Below are positions 15,503 through 22,762 of a stretch of 64,000 bases of DNA, one piece after another. The stretch's first letter is position 1. Every line of letters starts with the position of its first letter. Under the pieces are notes generated by a model. The model was not told where the DNA came from and ran no database searches. It worked only from the letters and a program-made list of their open reading frames with translations. This DNA comes from Albibacterium sp035514885 (GTDB lineage Bacteria > Bacteroidota > Bacteroidia > Sphingobacteriales > Sphingobacteriaceae): contig NZ_DATJCH010000012.1 in NCBI RefSeq assembly GCF_035514885.1, positions 62,001-126,000 of the forward strand, given 5' to 3'. The position numbers were made by a program, and so were the translations under genes.

Positions 15503-17281
15503 ATGAATATACAAGATCAAATTATAAAGGCTACTCAGCAAGCTGTAAAAGATTTATATGCAGTGGATCTGTCTGAGGATCAGATAACTTTACAGGAGAC
15601 CAGGAAAGAGTTTAAAGGGCACTTTACTTTAGTGACTTTTCCTATTATTCGATTTGCCAAAAAATCGCCTGAACAAACTGGTCAAGAAATAGGAGGGTAT
15701 TTGAAAAGCAAGATTGCATCTATTGTTGACTTTAATATTATTAAAGGTTTTTTGAATATAGAATTAAGCTCCGATTATTGGTTTGATCGGTTGAAGGATG
15801 AAATTTCTAATCCGGATTATGGTTTCTTTCCTCAAAATGGAAAGAAATTGATATTGGAATATTCTTCACCTAATACAAATAAGCCTTTGCATTTAGGCCA
15901 TATCAGGAATAATTTATTGGGTTATTCTGTGGCTGAGATTTTAAAGGCGTACGGTTATGAGGTTATAAAAGCGAATTTGGTGAACGATAGGGGAATCCAT
16001 ATTTGTAAATCAATGCTGTCATGGAAGTTGTTTGGCAATGGAGAAACTCCTGAATCATCTGGTTTAAAAGGAGATCATTTGGTTGGTAAATACTATGTGC
16101 GTTTTGATAAAGAGTATAAAAAGGAGATTGAGGGGTTAATTAAAAGCGGGAATACAGAGGAGGAAGCTAAGAAGAATGCTCCATTGATTAAGGAAGCGCA
16201 ATCTATGTTGCAAAAGTGGGAGGCTCACGATACAGAGGTGGTTGAGCTGTGGCGTATGATGAATGCTTGGGTTTATGCCGGGTTTGCTGAAACCTATAAA
16301 CAGTTAGGTGTTGACTTTGATAAATATTACTATGAATCGGATACTTATCTATTAGGGAAAGACATAATCCAGGAGGGGCTTGATAGTGGTGTGTTTTTTA
16401 AGAAGGAAGATAATTCGGTATGGATTGATTTAACGGATGATGGTTTAGATGAGAAGCTTGTTTTGAGAGGAGATGGAACGTCTGTTTATATTACTCAGGA
16501 TTTGGGCACTGCTCAGCTTAAGTATGATAATTTTAAAACAGATGAGTCTATTTATGTTGTTGGTAATGAACAGGATTATCATTTTAAAGTGTTGTTTTTA
16601 ATACTTAAGAAACTAGGAAAACCTTGGGCTAACGGCTTGTTTCATCTATCATACGGCATGGTTGATTTACCATCGGGTAAGATGAAATCTCGTGAAGGAA
16701 CCGTTGTAGATGCTGATGATTTGATAGAAGAAATGATATCAACAGCAAAGGCACGTACAGAGGAGTTAGGAAAAGTAAGTGATTTTTCTCCTGAAGAGAA
16801 AGAAAAGCTCTATTATAATATTGGTTTAGGGGCATTAAAGTATTTTCTATTAAAGGTTGAACCAAAGAAGAGACTGCTATTCGATCCCAATGAATCTATC
16901 GATTTTCAAGGGCATACTGGTCCGTTTATTCAATATACCTATGCTCGGATTAATTCTGTCTTAAATAAAGGTTCGTATAATGCGGATGCGCTGATAGATA
17001 AACCAGCGGTATTAAAGGAATCAGAACTGGATCTTATTCAACTGTTGGATCGATTTCCTGAGAAAATTGAAGCTTCGGCTAAAGAATTCAGTCCGGCTCA
17101 ACTGGCCAATTATATTTACGACCTCTCCAAGCTTTACAATAAATTCTATCATGAGGAAAGTATTTTAAAAGCAGAGGATGAACGTGTTAAGAACTTCAGA
17201 TTAAAGCTATCAAAGGTAACTGCACGAACCATTGCTAAAGGAATGAAGCTATTGGGTATCGATGTTCCAGAGAGAATGTAG
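15503..17281 (+). CDS. argS: Arginyl-tRNA synthetase
   Basis: A 592-residue class I synthetase of normal length. It has the N-terminal Add1 domain, then the HIGH motif as HLGHIRNN (residues 130-137) in SSPNTNKPLHLGHIRNN. The KMSKS counterpart is KMKSREGTVV (about 393-402), and the C-terminal DALR-type anticodon-binding domain includes LANYIYDLSKLYNKFYHE. It charges tRNA-Arg. It sits behind arginase, with decarboxylase divergent, so three arginine-consuming functions cluster here. A stem-loop follows its stop. Confidence 0.96.
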   Translation: MNIQDQIIKATQQAVKDLYAVDLSEDQITLQETRKEFKGHFTLVTFPIIRFAKKSPEQTGQEIGGYLKSKIASIVDFNIIKGFLNIELSSDYWFDRLKDEISNPDYGFFPQNGKKLILEYSSPNTNKPLHLGHIRNNLLGYSVAEILKAYGYEVIKANLVNDRGIHICKSMLSWKLFGNGETPESSGLKGDHLVGKYYVRFDKEYKKEIEGLIKSGNTEEEAKKNAPLIKEAQSMLQKWEAHDTEVVELWRMMNAWVYAGFAETYKQLGVDFDKYYYESDTYLLGKDIIQEGLDSGVFFKKEDNSVWIDLTDDGLDEKLVLRGDGTSVYITQDLGTAQLKYDNFKTDESIYVVGNEQDYHFKVLFLILKKLGKPWANGLFHLSYGMVDLPSGKMKSREGTVVDADDLIEEMISTAKARTEELGKVSDFSPEEKEKLYYNIGLGALKYFLLKVEPKKRLLFDPNESIDFQGHTGPFIQYTYARINSVLNKGSYNADALIDKPAVLKESELDLIQLLDRFPEKIEASAKEFSPAQLANYIYDLSKLYNKFYHEESILKAEDERVKNFRLKLSKVTARTIAKGMKLLGIDVPERM

Positions 17282-17286
17282 AATTA

Positions 17287-17319
17287 AGGGGTTCTATTAT
17301 TCATAATCGTAGAACCCCT
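17287..17319. terminator. Stem-loop between convergent argS and hydroxyacyl-CoA dehydrogenase
   Basis: Perfect 10-bp inverted repeat AGGGGTTCTA / TAGAACCCCT with a 13-base loop. It begins 6 bases after the argS stop and extends into the last codons of the convergent gene. The T-run on the + side is interrupted (GTTTAGTTTTC), so efficiency is uncertain. Confidence 0.55.
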
Positions 17320-18145
17320 GTTTAGTTTTCTTTCCTAACATACCAGCATTTACCATATTGACTAAGAGGGGACAAGGAGCGTATTTAGGATTTCCGAAAC
17401 CCTTTTGGAGGACTTTAAGGATCGCCAAACAAACATCCAGACCTATAAAATCTGCCAATTGAAGCGGCCCCATTGGGTGAGCCATACCTAATTTCATTAC
17501 CTGGTCTATTTCTTCTTTGCCGGCAACTCCTTCATATAAGGCATAAATCGCTTCGTTAATCATAGGCATCAGTATTCTATTTGCAATGAATCCTGGGTAA
17601 TCATTTACCTCAACGGGGTTTTTACCTAAGTTTCTAGACAATTCCATGATTGTTTGAGTAGTTTCGTTGCTGGTGCTGTATCCCCTAATAACTTCAACTA
17701 ATAACATGATTGGAACTGGATTCATAAAATGCATTCCGATAATTCTATCCGGGCGATTCGTTACCGATGCCAGTTTTGTAATTGAAATCGAAGATGTATT
17801 TGAGGCTAGGATTGCCGCTTGTTTACACCATTGATCCAGTTCTTTAAATATGGACAGTTTTGTGCCTCTATTCTCAGTTGCTGCTTCTATTACCAAATCT
17901 GCATTCCATATTGCTTCTTTAAGATTAGTGAAAGTTCGGATGTTTTTAAGTGTCTGCTCTTTTATAGCAAGGCTAATGGTTCCTTTATTTAACTGTCGGT
18001 CGAGGTTAGTATTGATAGTTTTCTTTGCATTAGTTATTGCTCGTTGATTTATATCTACCAATGATACTTGAAAGTTATTTTGTGCAAATGTATGGGCAAT
18101 ACCATTACCCATAGTTCCAGATCCAATAATTGCAATGTTTTTCAT
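17297..18145 (-). CDS. hbd: 3-hydroxybutyryl/3-hydroxyacyl-CoA dehydrogenase
   Basis: A 282-residue single-function dehydrogenase. The N-terminal Rossmann fold has GSGTMGNGIAH (about residues 8-18) and the acidic residue of strand 2 in SLVDIN. The catalytic region carries ASNTSSISI, MHFMNPVPIM (catalytic His) and VNDYPGFIANRILMPMINEA. The C-terminal helical domain includes KLGMAHPMGPLQLADFIGLD. It oxidises 3-hydroxyacyl-CoA to the 3-keto form with NAD, or the reverse, in beta-oxidation or butyrate-type metabolism. Length equals stand-alone Hbd/PaaH. No other beta-oxidation genes are adjacent. Confidence 0.93.
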   Translation of the reverse strand: MKNIAIIGSGTMGNGIAHTFAQNNFQVSLVDINQRAITNAKKTINTNLDRQLNKGTISLAIKEQTLKNIRTFTNLKEAIWNADLVIEAATENRGTKLSIFKELDQWCKQAAILASNTSSISITKLASVTNRPDRIIGMHFMNPVPIMLLVEVIRGYSTSNETTQTIMELSRNLGKNPVEVNDYPGFIANRILMPMINEAIYALYEGVAGKEEIDQVMKLGMAHPMGPLQLADFIGLDVCLAILKVLQKGFGNPKYAPCPLLVNMVNAGMLGKKTKQGFYDYE

Positions 18146-18176
18146 ATTGATTTAGATATTATTCTCTTATGTAATT

Positions 18177-18275
18177 AAAAAACGGCCCACTACAGGAAAA
18201 TGGGCCGCTAATTGGCTCCGTACCAAAGAGCCTACAGTAGCTAACCTGAAGAAAGGAAGGGGTTAGTCTACTGTA
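18177..18275 (-). ncRNA. Structured 3' region with three stem-loops ending in an intrinsic terminator
   Basis: Read on the minus strand, the 99 bases after the S24 repressor gene form three stems. The first is long: 18233-18246 pairs with 18261-18275 (TACAGTAG, CTAACC), with one bulge. The second is short (GGCTC 18214-18218 with GAGCC 18228-18232). The third is a terminator, CGGCCCA 18183-18189 with TGGGCCG 18201-18207, followed by six T. Only the terminator function is well supported. The other stems could be a 3' UTR that protects the repressor mRNA, or a processed small RNA. No separate promoter with a good -7 box is visible. Confidence 0.5.
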
Positions 18276-18286
18276 TAGATCTTAAA

Positions 18287-19057
18287 TTATCTTTTCTTTA
18301 AATCAATTAATTTCTTCTGCATATCAAGCATCAAATTTGATATATCATCAATGGTAGGCCCATTTTGGGCTTCAGGGAACTGCGTACTAAGATATGCTTT
18401 AGCCTGCCATATTTCAAGGACATCGTCTAATTCAATCCAATAGGGAGGATAATTTTTATTATCAGAATGAACTCTTAGTCCTTTCTCGTTATTGGCTTTA
18501 TTACCCAGACGTTTATAAACTATCCCTTCAGATTTAGATACAACAACATAAGTTTTACCCACTTTAATGTCATTCCAATGTTCTACGTATTCGGCAATAA
18601 CAATTGTTCCTGTGTCTAATGGTAGCATCGAATCTCCTTTAAGTTCAAAGGCACGAAAAGTTCCGTCCTTAAAAAGAGGCAGACTGAAGCGAGGTAATTC
18701 TTTAACAAACTCAGGGTCGGCATACCCGTTTAGGTAGCCTGCACTTGCCTTCTGCGGCACTAACTCTATGTTTTCTTTATTTTTTTTGTCGACGGTGATA
18801 CTTAAAATCCGTAAAGAAGAACTGTCTCTGACTGTTCTTGGTTTCCAATCATCATTAATTACATCCTGTGCAAGTTCATCCATACTAAGATTAAAAAATG
18901 TTGCCATTTTTTTTAGCAGGTCGTATTTGGGCTCTGCTCTATATTCTTCATACGCTCCAACAAGAGAACGTTTTATTTCCATTAAATCAGCGAATTTTTG
19001 TTGAGTTAAGCCTTTTTTCCTACGCAAGTACCTTAAGTTTGGTGCAATATTCGACAT
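18287..19057 (-). CDS. LexA-like repressor: XRE helix-turn-helix plus S24 self-cleaving peptidase domain
   Basis: A 256-residue regulator. Residues about 5-60 are a Cro/C1-type helix-turn-helix (LRYLRRKKGLTQQKFADLM ... SLVGAYEEYRAEP). The C-terminal half is an S24 domain with the serine in FELKGDSMLP (about 138-147) and the lysine in GIVYKRLG (about 178-185). A possible Ala-Gly cleavage site lies in KASAGYLNG (about 103-111). Proteins of this kind repress DNA-damage or phage genes and cut themselves when RecA is activated. RecA dependence is not shown here. It is divergent from a GIY-YIG gene, and an inverted repeat in the gap could be its operator. No prophage genes lie beside it. Confidence 0.88.
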   Translation of the reverse strand: MSNIAPNLRYLRRKKGLTQQKFADLMEIKRSLVGAYEEYRAEPKYDLLKKMATFFNLSMDELAQDVINDDWKPRTVRDSSSLRILSITVDKKNKENIELVPQKASAGYLNGYADPEFVKELPRFSLPLFKDGTFRAFELKGDSMLPLDTGTIVIAEYVEHWNDIKVGKTYVVVSKSEGIVYKRLGNKANNEKGLRVHSDNKNYPPYWIELDDVLEIWQAKAYLSTQFPEAQNGPTIDDISNLMLDMQKKLIDLKKR

Positions 19058-19078
19058 TTTTAAAATAATTTTGTTTTT

Positions 19079-19093
19079 ACTAAAATAGTTAGT
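19079..19093. promoter_or_regulatory. Candidate repressor operator in the S24/GIY-YIG divergent region
   Basis: ACTAAAATAGTTAGT is a perfect 5-5-5 inverted repeat (ACTAA/TTAGT) lying 22 bases before the repressor start. A second TTAGT half-site and TCTAA lie nearby (about 19110-19127). It fits a site for autorepression and control of the divergent gene, but binding is inferred only. Confidence 0.35.
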
Positions 19094-19158
19094 ATCATTG
19101 TGCCATTAAAGTTAGTAATTAATATCTAATTCGCCAAATATTAGTCAATAATTAAGCT

Positions 19159-19500
19159 ATGAAACAGTTCATTTATATTTTAACAGATAGTAATCGTAAG
19201 AATCTTCATGTTGGTTTGACCCATGATTTAGCCTATACTATGAACTATTATAAGGAGATGCATTCATTGTTTTTTGATGGCAATAAGAAAGTTTCCAGGT
19301 TGGTTTATTTTGAAGAACTTGGATCTTTAGAATTGGCGCTCAAAAGATTTAAAGAAGTAAGCATATTTACACGAATTCAAAAGGAGAAACTAATCAGGCT
19401 TAATAATAACAATTGGAATGACTTGAGTATTCAGCCTTATGCTACGGTAAGTTTCAAAAATGGTTTACAACAATACGAAAGACTGGTTACTGCCTCTTAA
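19159..19500 (+). CDS. GIY-YIG-like protein with degenerate active site
   Basis: A 113-residue protein that aligns with the small GIY-YIG nuclease family (YhbQ/UvrC N-domain fold). It opens FIYILTDSNRKNLHVGLTHDLAYTMN in place of YVYIL...LYIGVTxDLxxR, continues with YKEMHS, and has VSRLVYFEELGSLELALKRFKEV, where members have the metal-binding Glu. The YIG motif reads HVG, and the catalytic Arg after xTxDL seems replaced by the YTMN stretch. It may therefore bind DNA without cutting. It is divergent from the S24 repressor, and a shared operator is plausible. Proteins of this type are frequent in Bacteroidota, with no function known to me. Confidence 0.7.
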   Translation: MKQFIYILTDSNRKNLHVGLTHDLAYTMNYYKEMHSLFFDGNKKVSRLVYFEELGSLELALKRFKEVSIFTRIQKEKLIRLNNNNWNDLSIQPYATVSFKNGLQQYERLVTAS

Positions 19501-19535
19501 GTTTAGGACAGAACCAGCCTCTTTAATACTCATTG

Positions 19536-22500
19536 CTACCAACCTGGTGCAAAGTTAATTCCGAAAGTTCCAAATTTAACATCCTTTCGTTGAAAAGGAA
19601 CTGCGTAATAAGGTTCTATTACAAAATACCCGAACATATTGATTCGAAGAGATACACCAGCACTCATGGCGGGTACTCGTTCGTATATGTCTATTCGGCT
19701 ATTAGGATTATTAGGATCCGTAATTGTTTCTAACAGATCTGGTTGGTTCTTAAATGCAATTTTATCACCTTCGCTCCATGCCAGTCCCATGTCAAAGAAT
19801 ATATTCAGATCAGAGAAAAGCATACTCGATTTTAACAAAGATAAGCGTTCCGGACCTGTAAATGGAATACGTGCTTCGAGGTTTAGAACGGCAATCCGGG
19901 TTCCTGTTAATTGATTGTAATTGAAATTGGTAGCTGCTCCGGTTCTGTCATTATAAAAGCTAGCTGACTCATAACCACGTATTAAATAAGGATATCCCAA
20001 GAATAATGGATATAGTTTATCATCGTCCTTACCTACACGCATATAAGTATATGCCCTTGCTGCAAGAGAAACATGTTTCATGCGGTGATACTTTCTTAAA
20101 TCAGCAGTATATCCCCTGAAATTATAATCTCCGAAATACTGCTCAACGCCTAATCGGTAACGGTAACCATCTAAGGGAGCTGCTATTCCAAATACAGAAT
20201 TATCACCTACAAACGCAGTGTTTACCTGTTGTATGGTAAAGGAATCAAAGCTACTATTATATGTGTTCTTTGCTTCCTCTGATGATAATTTATGACGATC
20301 GCCACCTATAAAGTATAAAGGGTAGCCATTGTCGTCTGCAGCGTAGTAATTCGTATAACGATCAATACGGTAGCTATAATGAGAAAATGCCGCTCCGGCT
20401 TCTACACGTGTAGTACGAGAAAAAGGATAGGCAACGAAACCCTCTACTTGTTCCTGAAAAGTTCTAATAATGTCGTAATTATCTAAGTAAGCTATACCCG
20501 TAGGTGAGGCTGCTGAATTTGGGTCGATAGAGTAAGAAACCAATCCTGAAATGAATGGAATATGAGAAACAGCCCCCCCCCAATTTAAACGACTGCTTTG
20601 ATTAATATAAGCAACTTGACCACCGAAGTCATAAATCTCTCCATTGATTGATAAGCCGGTGAAAATTTGGTTACGTCCTAAGATGTCGGAAAATATCCCT
20701 TGAACACCACTGGCTAATCCTGAACCGTATCGGCTTCCTACAGATACGCCCATACCACTACTTGCTAGGTAATCTAACTTAAACTTAGGCGTATATGGAA
20801 TTTGATTTATTAAAGAGGTGTCAATTCTCGAAAAATTATTAAAGTTTTTAAGGTTGGTATTGATAACATCTACACCGTATGTTTGAAAAGGAGGGATCAT
20901 GGCTGCTGCAAAATCCACATCTTCGTTGTTTACTGGTTTTGCTTGAAACTCATTAGCCTTAGCATTATAAATAGTATATGTTTGAGACCGATAGTAAGAA
21001 TATATGATATCATCATTTGCTGAAACGCTCAGTGCAGGTGAATACTCTGTAATACCGCTTATTCCAGTAAAATAATCTGTTAATTGTTCTGTTGTGTTAG
21101 TTGAAATTGTGTAACGATATAAGTTCCTGAAACCATCACGATTAGATAAGAAATATATCTGGCTGTCATCTCCGGAAAATTGAGGGTTTAAATTATTAGC
21201 TAGAGGAAATACACCTAAATCTCTTGTTTCATTGCTCATCAAATTCATAATGGATAGATTGAAACTGATGTCGGCTGTTTTGTCATCACGAGAAAAACTT
21301 CCACGATCCGTACTATAAACTAATAGTTTACCATTATGAGAAAACGAAGGATGGTATTCTGAATAAGCGTCGTTTGTTAATTGTTTTAAGGCTTTAGTTT
21401 GAAACGTGTATTGATATAGATCGCTTTGTCCCTCCTTTAGTCCTGAAAACACAACTGAATTTCCATCTGGCGCCCAGGTAATATTACTAAACTCTGAGAC
21501 ATCGCCCATTCCTTCTAAAAACAGGGTTTTCCCATTATCAACGTCTGTAATTAGTAATTTATTCTTTCCTCCCGAAAAGACACTGTATGCAAATTTTCGA
21601 CTATCGGGAGAAAATGTTCCTGCAGATTCGATGTAGCTAAATTCATCTATATGGCTATTTGAAATTCGACTGGTTAATTTCCTGATAATTTTTCCAGTTT
21701 CTGCTTCTGCTAAATATAAATCAATACTTAGCAGATCTTTTTCGGAAAGGAAAGCAACGTATTTTCCGTCAGGAGAAATGGCTGGTGAGACGTTTGTGTT
21801 TCCTGCATTGTTTTTATCAATAATTATCTTTCCTATTGGTACTTGTGCGGTATCTTTTAATAGGGGTTTATATGTGTTTTCAATGGCTGTTTTCCAAAGA
21901 TTCGAAAGTGTAGTCTCATTGTAGCCAAATACTTGTTGAATGGCCATTTGGTAGCCGTATTTTGCAGTAGCCTTAAATAGAGGTACAATGACCGTGTCGC
22001 CATAAGTTGATCCTATATAAGACCAAAACGCTTGACCATATCTGTATGGAAAATATTTATTGCTTTCTGTTAGATCTCTTAGAGAAGGAATATCCTTATT
22101 TAAATAAGCATCCCGCATCCACATAGCTGTAAAAGCATCCTTCTTTCCGATTGAAAGGTATTCGGCCATACCTTCTACCATCCATAGTGGAAGATTTCCA
22201 ATATTTTCTAATTGAGTGGAGTCTCCTTCAATTAAGGAGTGATATTGAAAAGCATGCACCATTTCATGTCCCAGAACATGTCGGGTCTGACTGTTAATTT
22301 GCATGATCGGCATTACGACCCTGTTTTTAAAGCCTTCTGTAACACCTCCTGTTCCAACTCCTATGGTACCTTGTATCGCAGTTGTTTGTTGGAAATCAGG
22401 GTGGTTATTATAAATAATCAGCGGATTCTTATTGGTGAATGTATCACGGAAAATCTGTTGGTGCAATTCGTACCAAACTTCACTTTCTTTTGCTATATTC

Positions 22501-22703
22501 TTAATTAATGAATCGTTCTTTAAATAGTAATAAAGGTCGAAATGCGGAGTTTCATATACCTTGAAATCTAGCTTCTTATAACGCATCTTGTTTTGACCAA
22601 AGTATTGGGCATGCGCACTGAAAGTAAGGATAAGAAAGAGAAAACTTAAAGAAAATCGCACAAGGAGCAGGCGATCAAAATTTCTGGTATCCATATATTT
22701 CAT
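19536..22703 (-). CDS. Secreted HExxH metalloprotease-like domain, TolB-like beta-propeller and outer-membrane barrel in one chain
   Basis: A 1055-residue exported protein; the signal peptide is about residues 10-33, ending AHAQ. Part one (about 40-280) holds HEMVHAFQYH, then PLWMVEGMAEYLS, a gluzincin-like zinc motif with a downstream Glu, as in peptidase MA-like proteins. Part two (about 290-620) has repeated PD40/WD40-like blades such as ISPDGKYVAFLS, FSPDSRKFAYS, WAPDGNSVVFSG and FSHNGKLLVYSTDRG. Part three (about 690-1055) looks like a BamA/D15-type barrel with alternating aromatic strands and a C-terminal NFAPGW. The whole may be anchored in the outer membrane with the protease and propeller in the periplasm. 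Substrate unknown. The start could also be ATG 22694. Confidence 0.78.
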   Translation of the reverse strand: MKYMDTRNFDRLLLVRFSLSFLFLILTFSAHAQYFGQNKMRYKKLDFKVYETPHFDLYYYLKNDSLIKNIAKESEVWYELHQQIFRDTFTNKNPLIIYNNHPDFQQTTAIQGTIGVGTGGVTEGFKNRVVMPIMQINSQTRHVLGHEMVHAFQYHSLIEGDSTQLENIGNLPLWMVEGMAEYLSIGKKDAFTAMWMRDAYLNKDIPSLRDLTESNKYFPYRYGQAFWSYIGSTYGDTVIVPLFKATAKYGYQMAIQQVFGYNETTLSNLWKTAIENTYKPLLKDTAQVPIGKIIIDKNNAGNTNVSPAISPDGKYVAFLSEKDLLSIDLYLAEAETGKIIRKLTSRISNSHIDEFSYIESAGTFSPDSRKFAYSVFSGGKNKLLITDVDNGKTLFLEGMGDVSEFSNITWAPDGNSVVFSGLKEGQSDLYQYTFQTKALKQLTNDAYSEYHPSFSHNGKLLVYSTDRGSFSRDDKTADISFNLSIMNLMSNETRDLGVFPLANNLNPQFSGDDSQIYFLSNRDGFRNLYRYTISTNTTEQLTDYFTGISGITEYSPALSVSANDDIIYSYYRSQTYTIYNAKANEFQAKPVNNEDVDFAAAMIPPFQTYGVDVINTNLKNFNNFSRIDTSLINQIPYTPKFKLDYLASSGMGVSVGSRYGSGLASGVQGIFSDILGRNQIFTGLSINGEIYDFGGQVAYINQSSRLNWGGAVSHIPFISGLVSYSIDPNSAASPTGIAYLDNYDIIRTFQEQVEGFVAYPFSRTTRVEAGAAFSHYSYRIDRYTNYYAADDNGYPLYFIGGDRHKLSSEEAKNTYNSSFDSFTIQQVNTAFVGDNSVFGIAAPLDGYRYRLGVEQYFGDYNFRGYTADLRKYHRMKHVSLAARAYTYMRVGKDDDKLYPLFLGYPYLIRGYESASFYNDRTGAATNFNYNQLTGTRIAVLNLEARIPFTGPERLSLLKSSMLFSDLNIFFDMGLAWSEGDKIAFKNQPDLLETITDPNNPNSRIDIYERVPAMSAGVSLRINMFGYFVIEPYYAVPFQRKDVKFGTFGINFAPGW

Positions 22704-22762
22704 AATTCACTGAATTTTTAGTCAATAGTTAAAGTTACTTAATTTTCTTACTCTAAGCCTTA

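Noticed and set aside
18177..18275. SRP (4.5S) RNA or 6S RNA as identity for the three-stem region
   Set aside because: The conserved SRP tetraloop/internal-loop bases are absent and there is no long bubble as in 6S RNA. No own promoter is clear.
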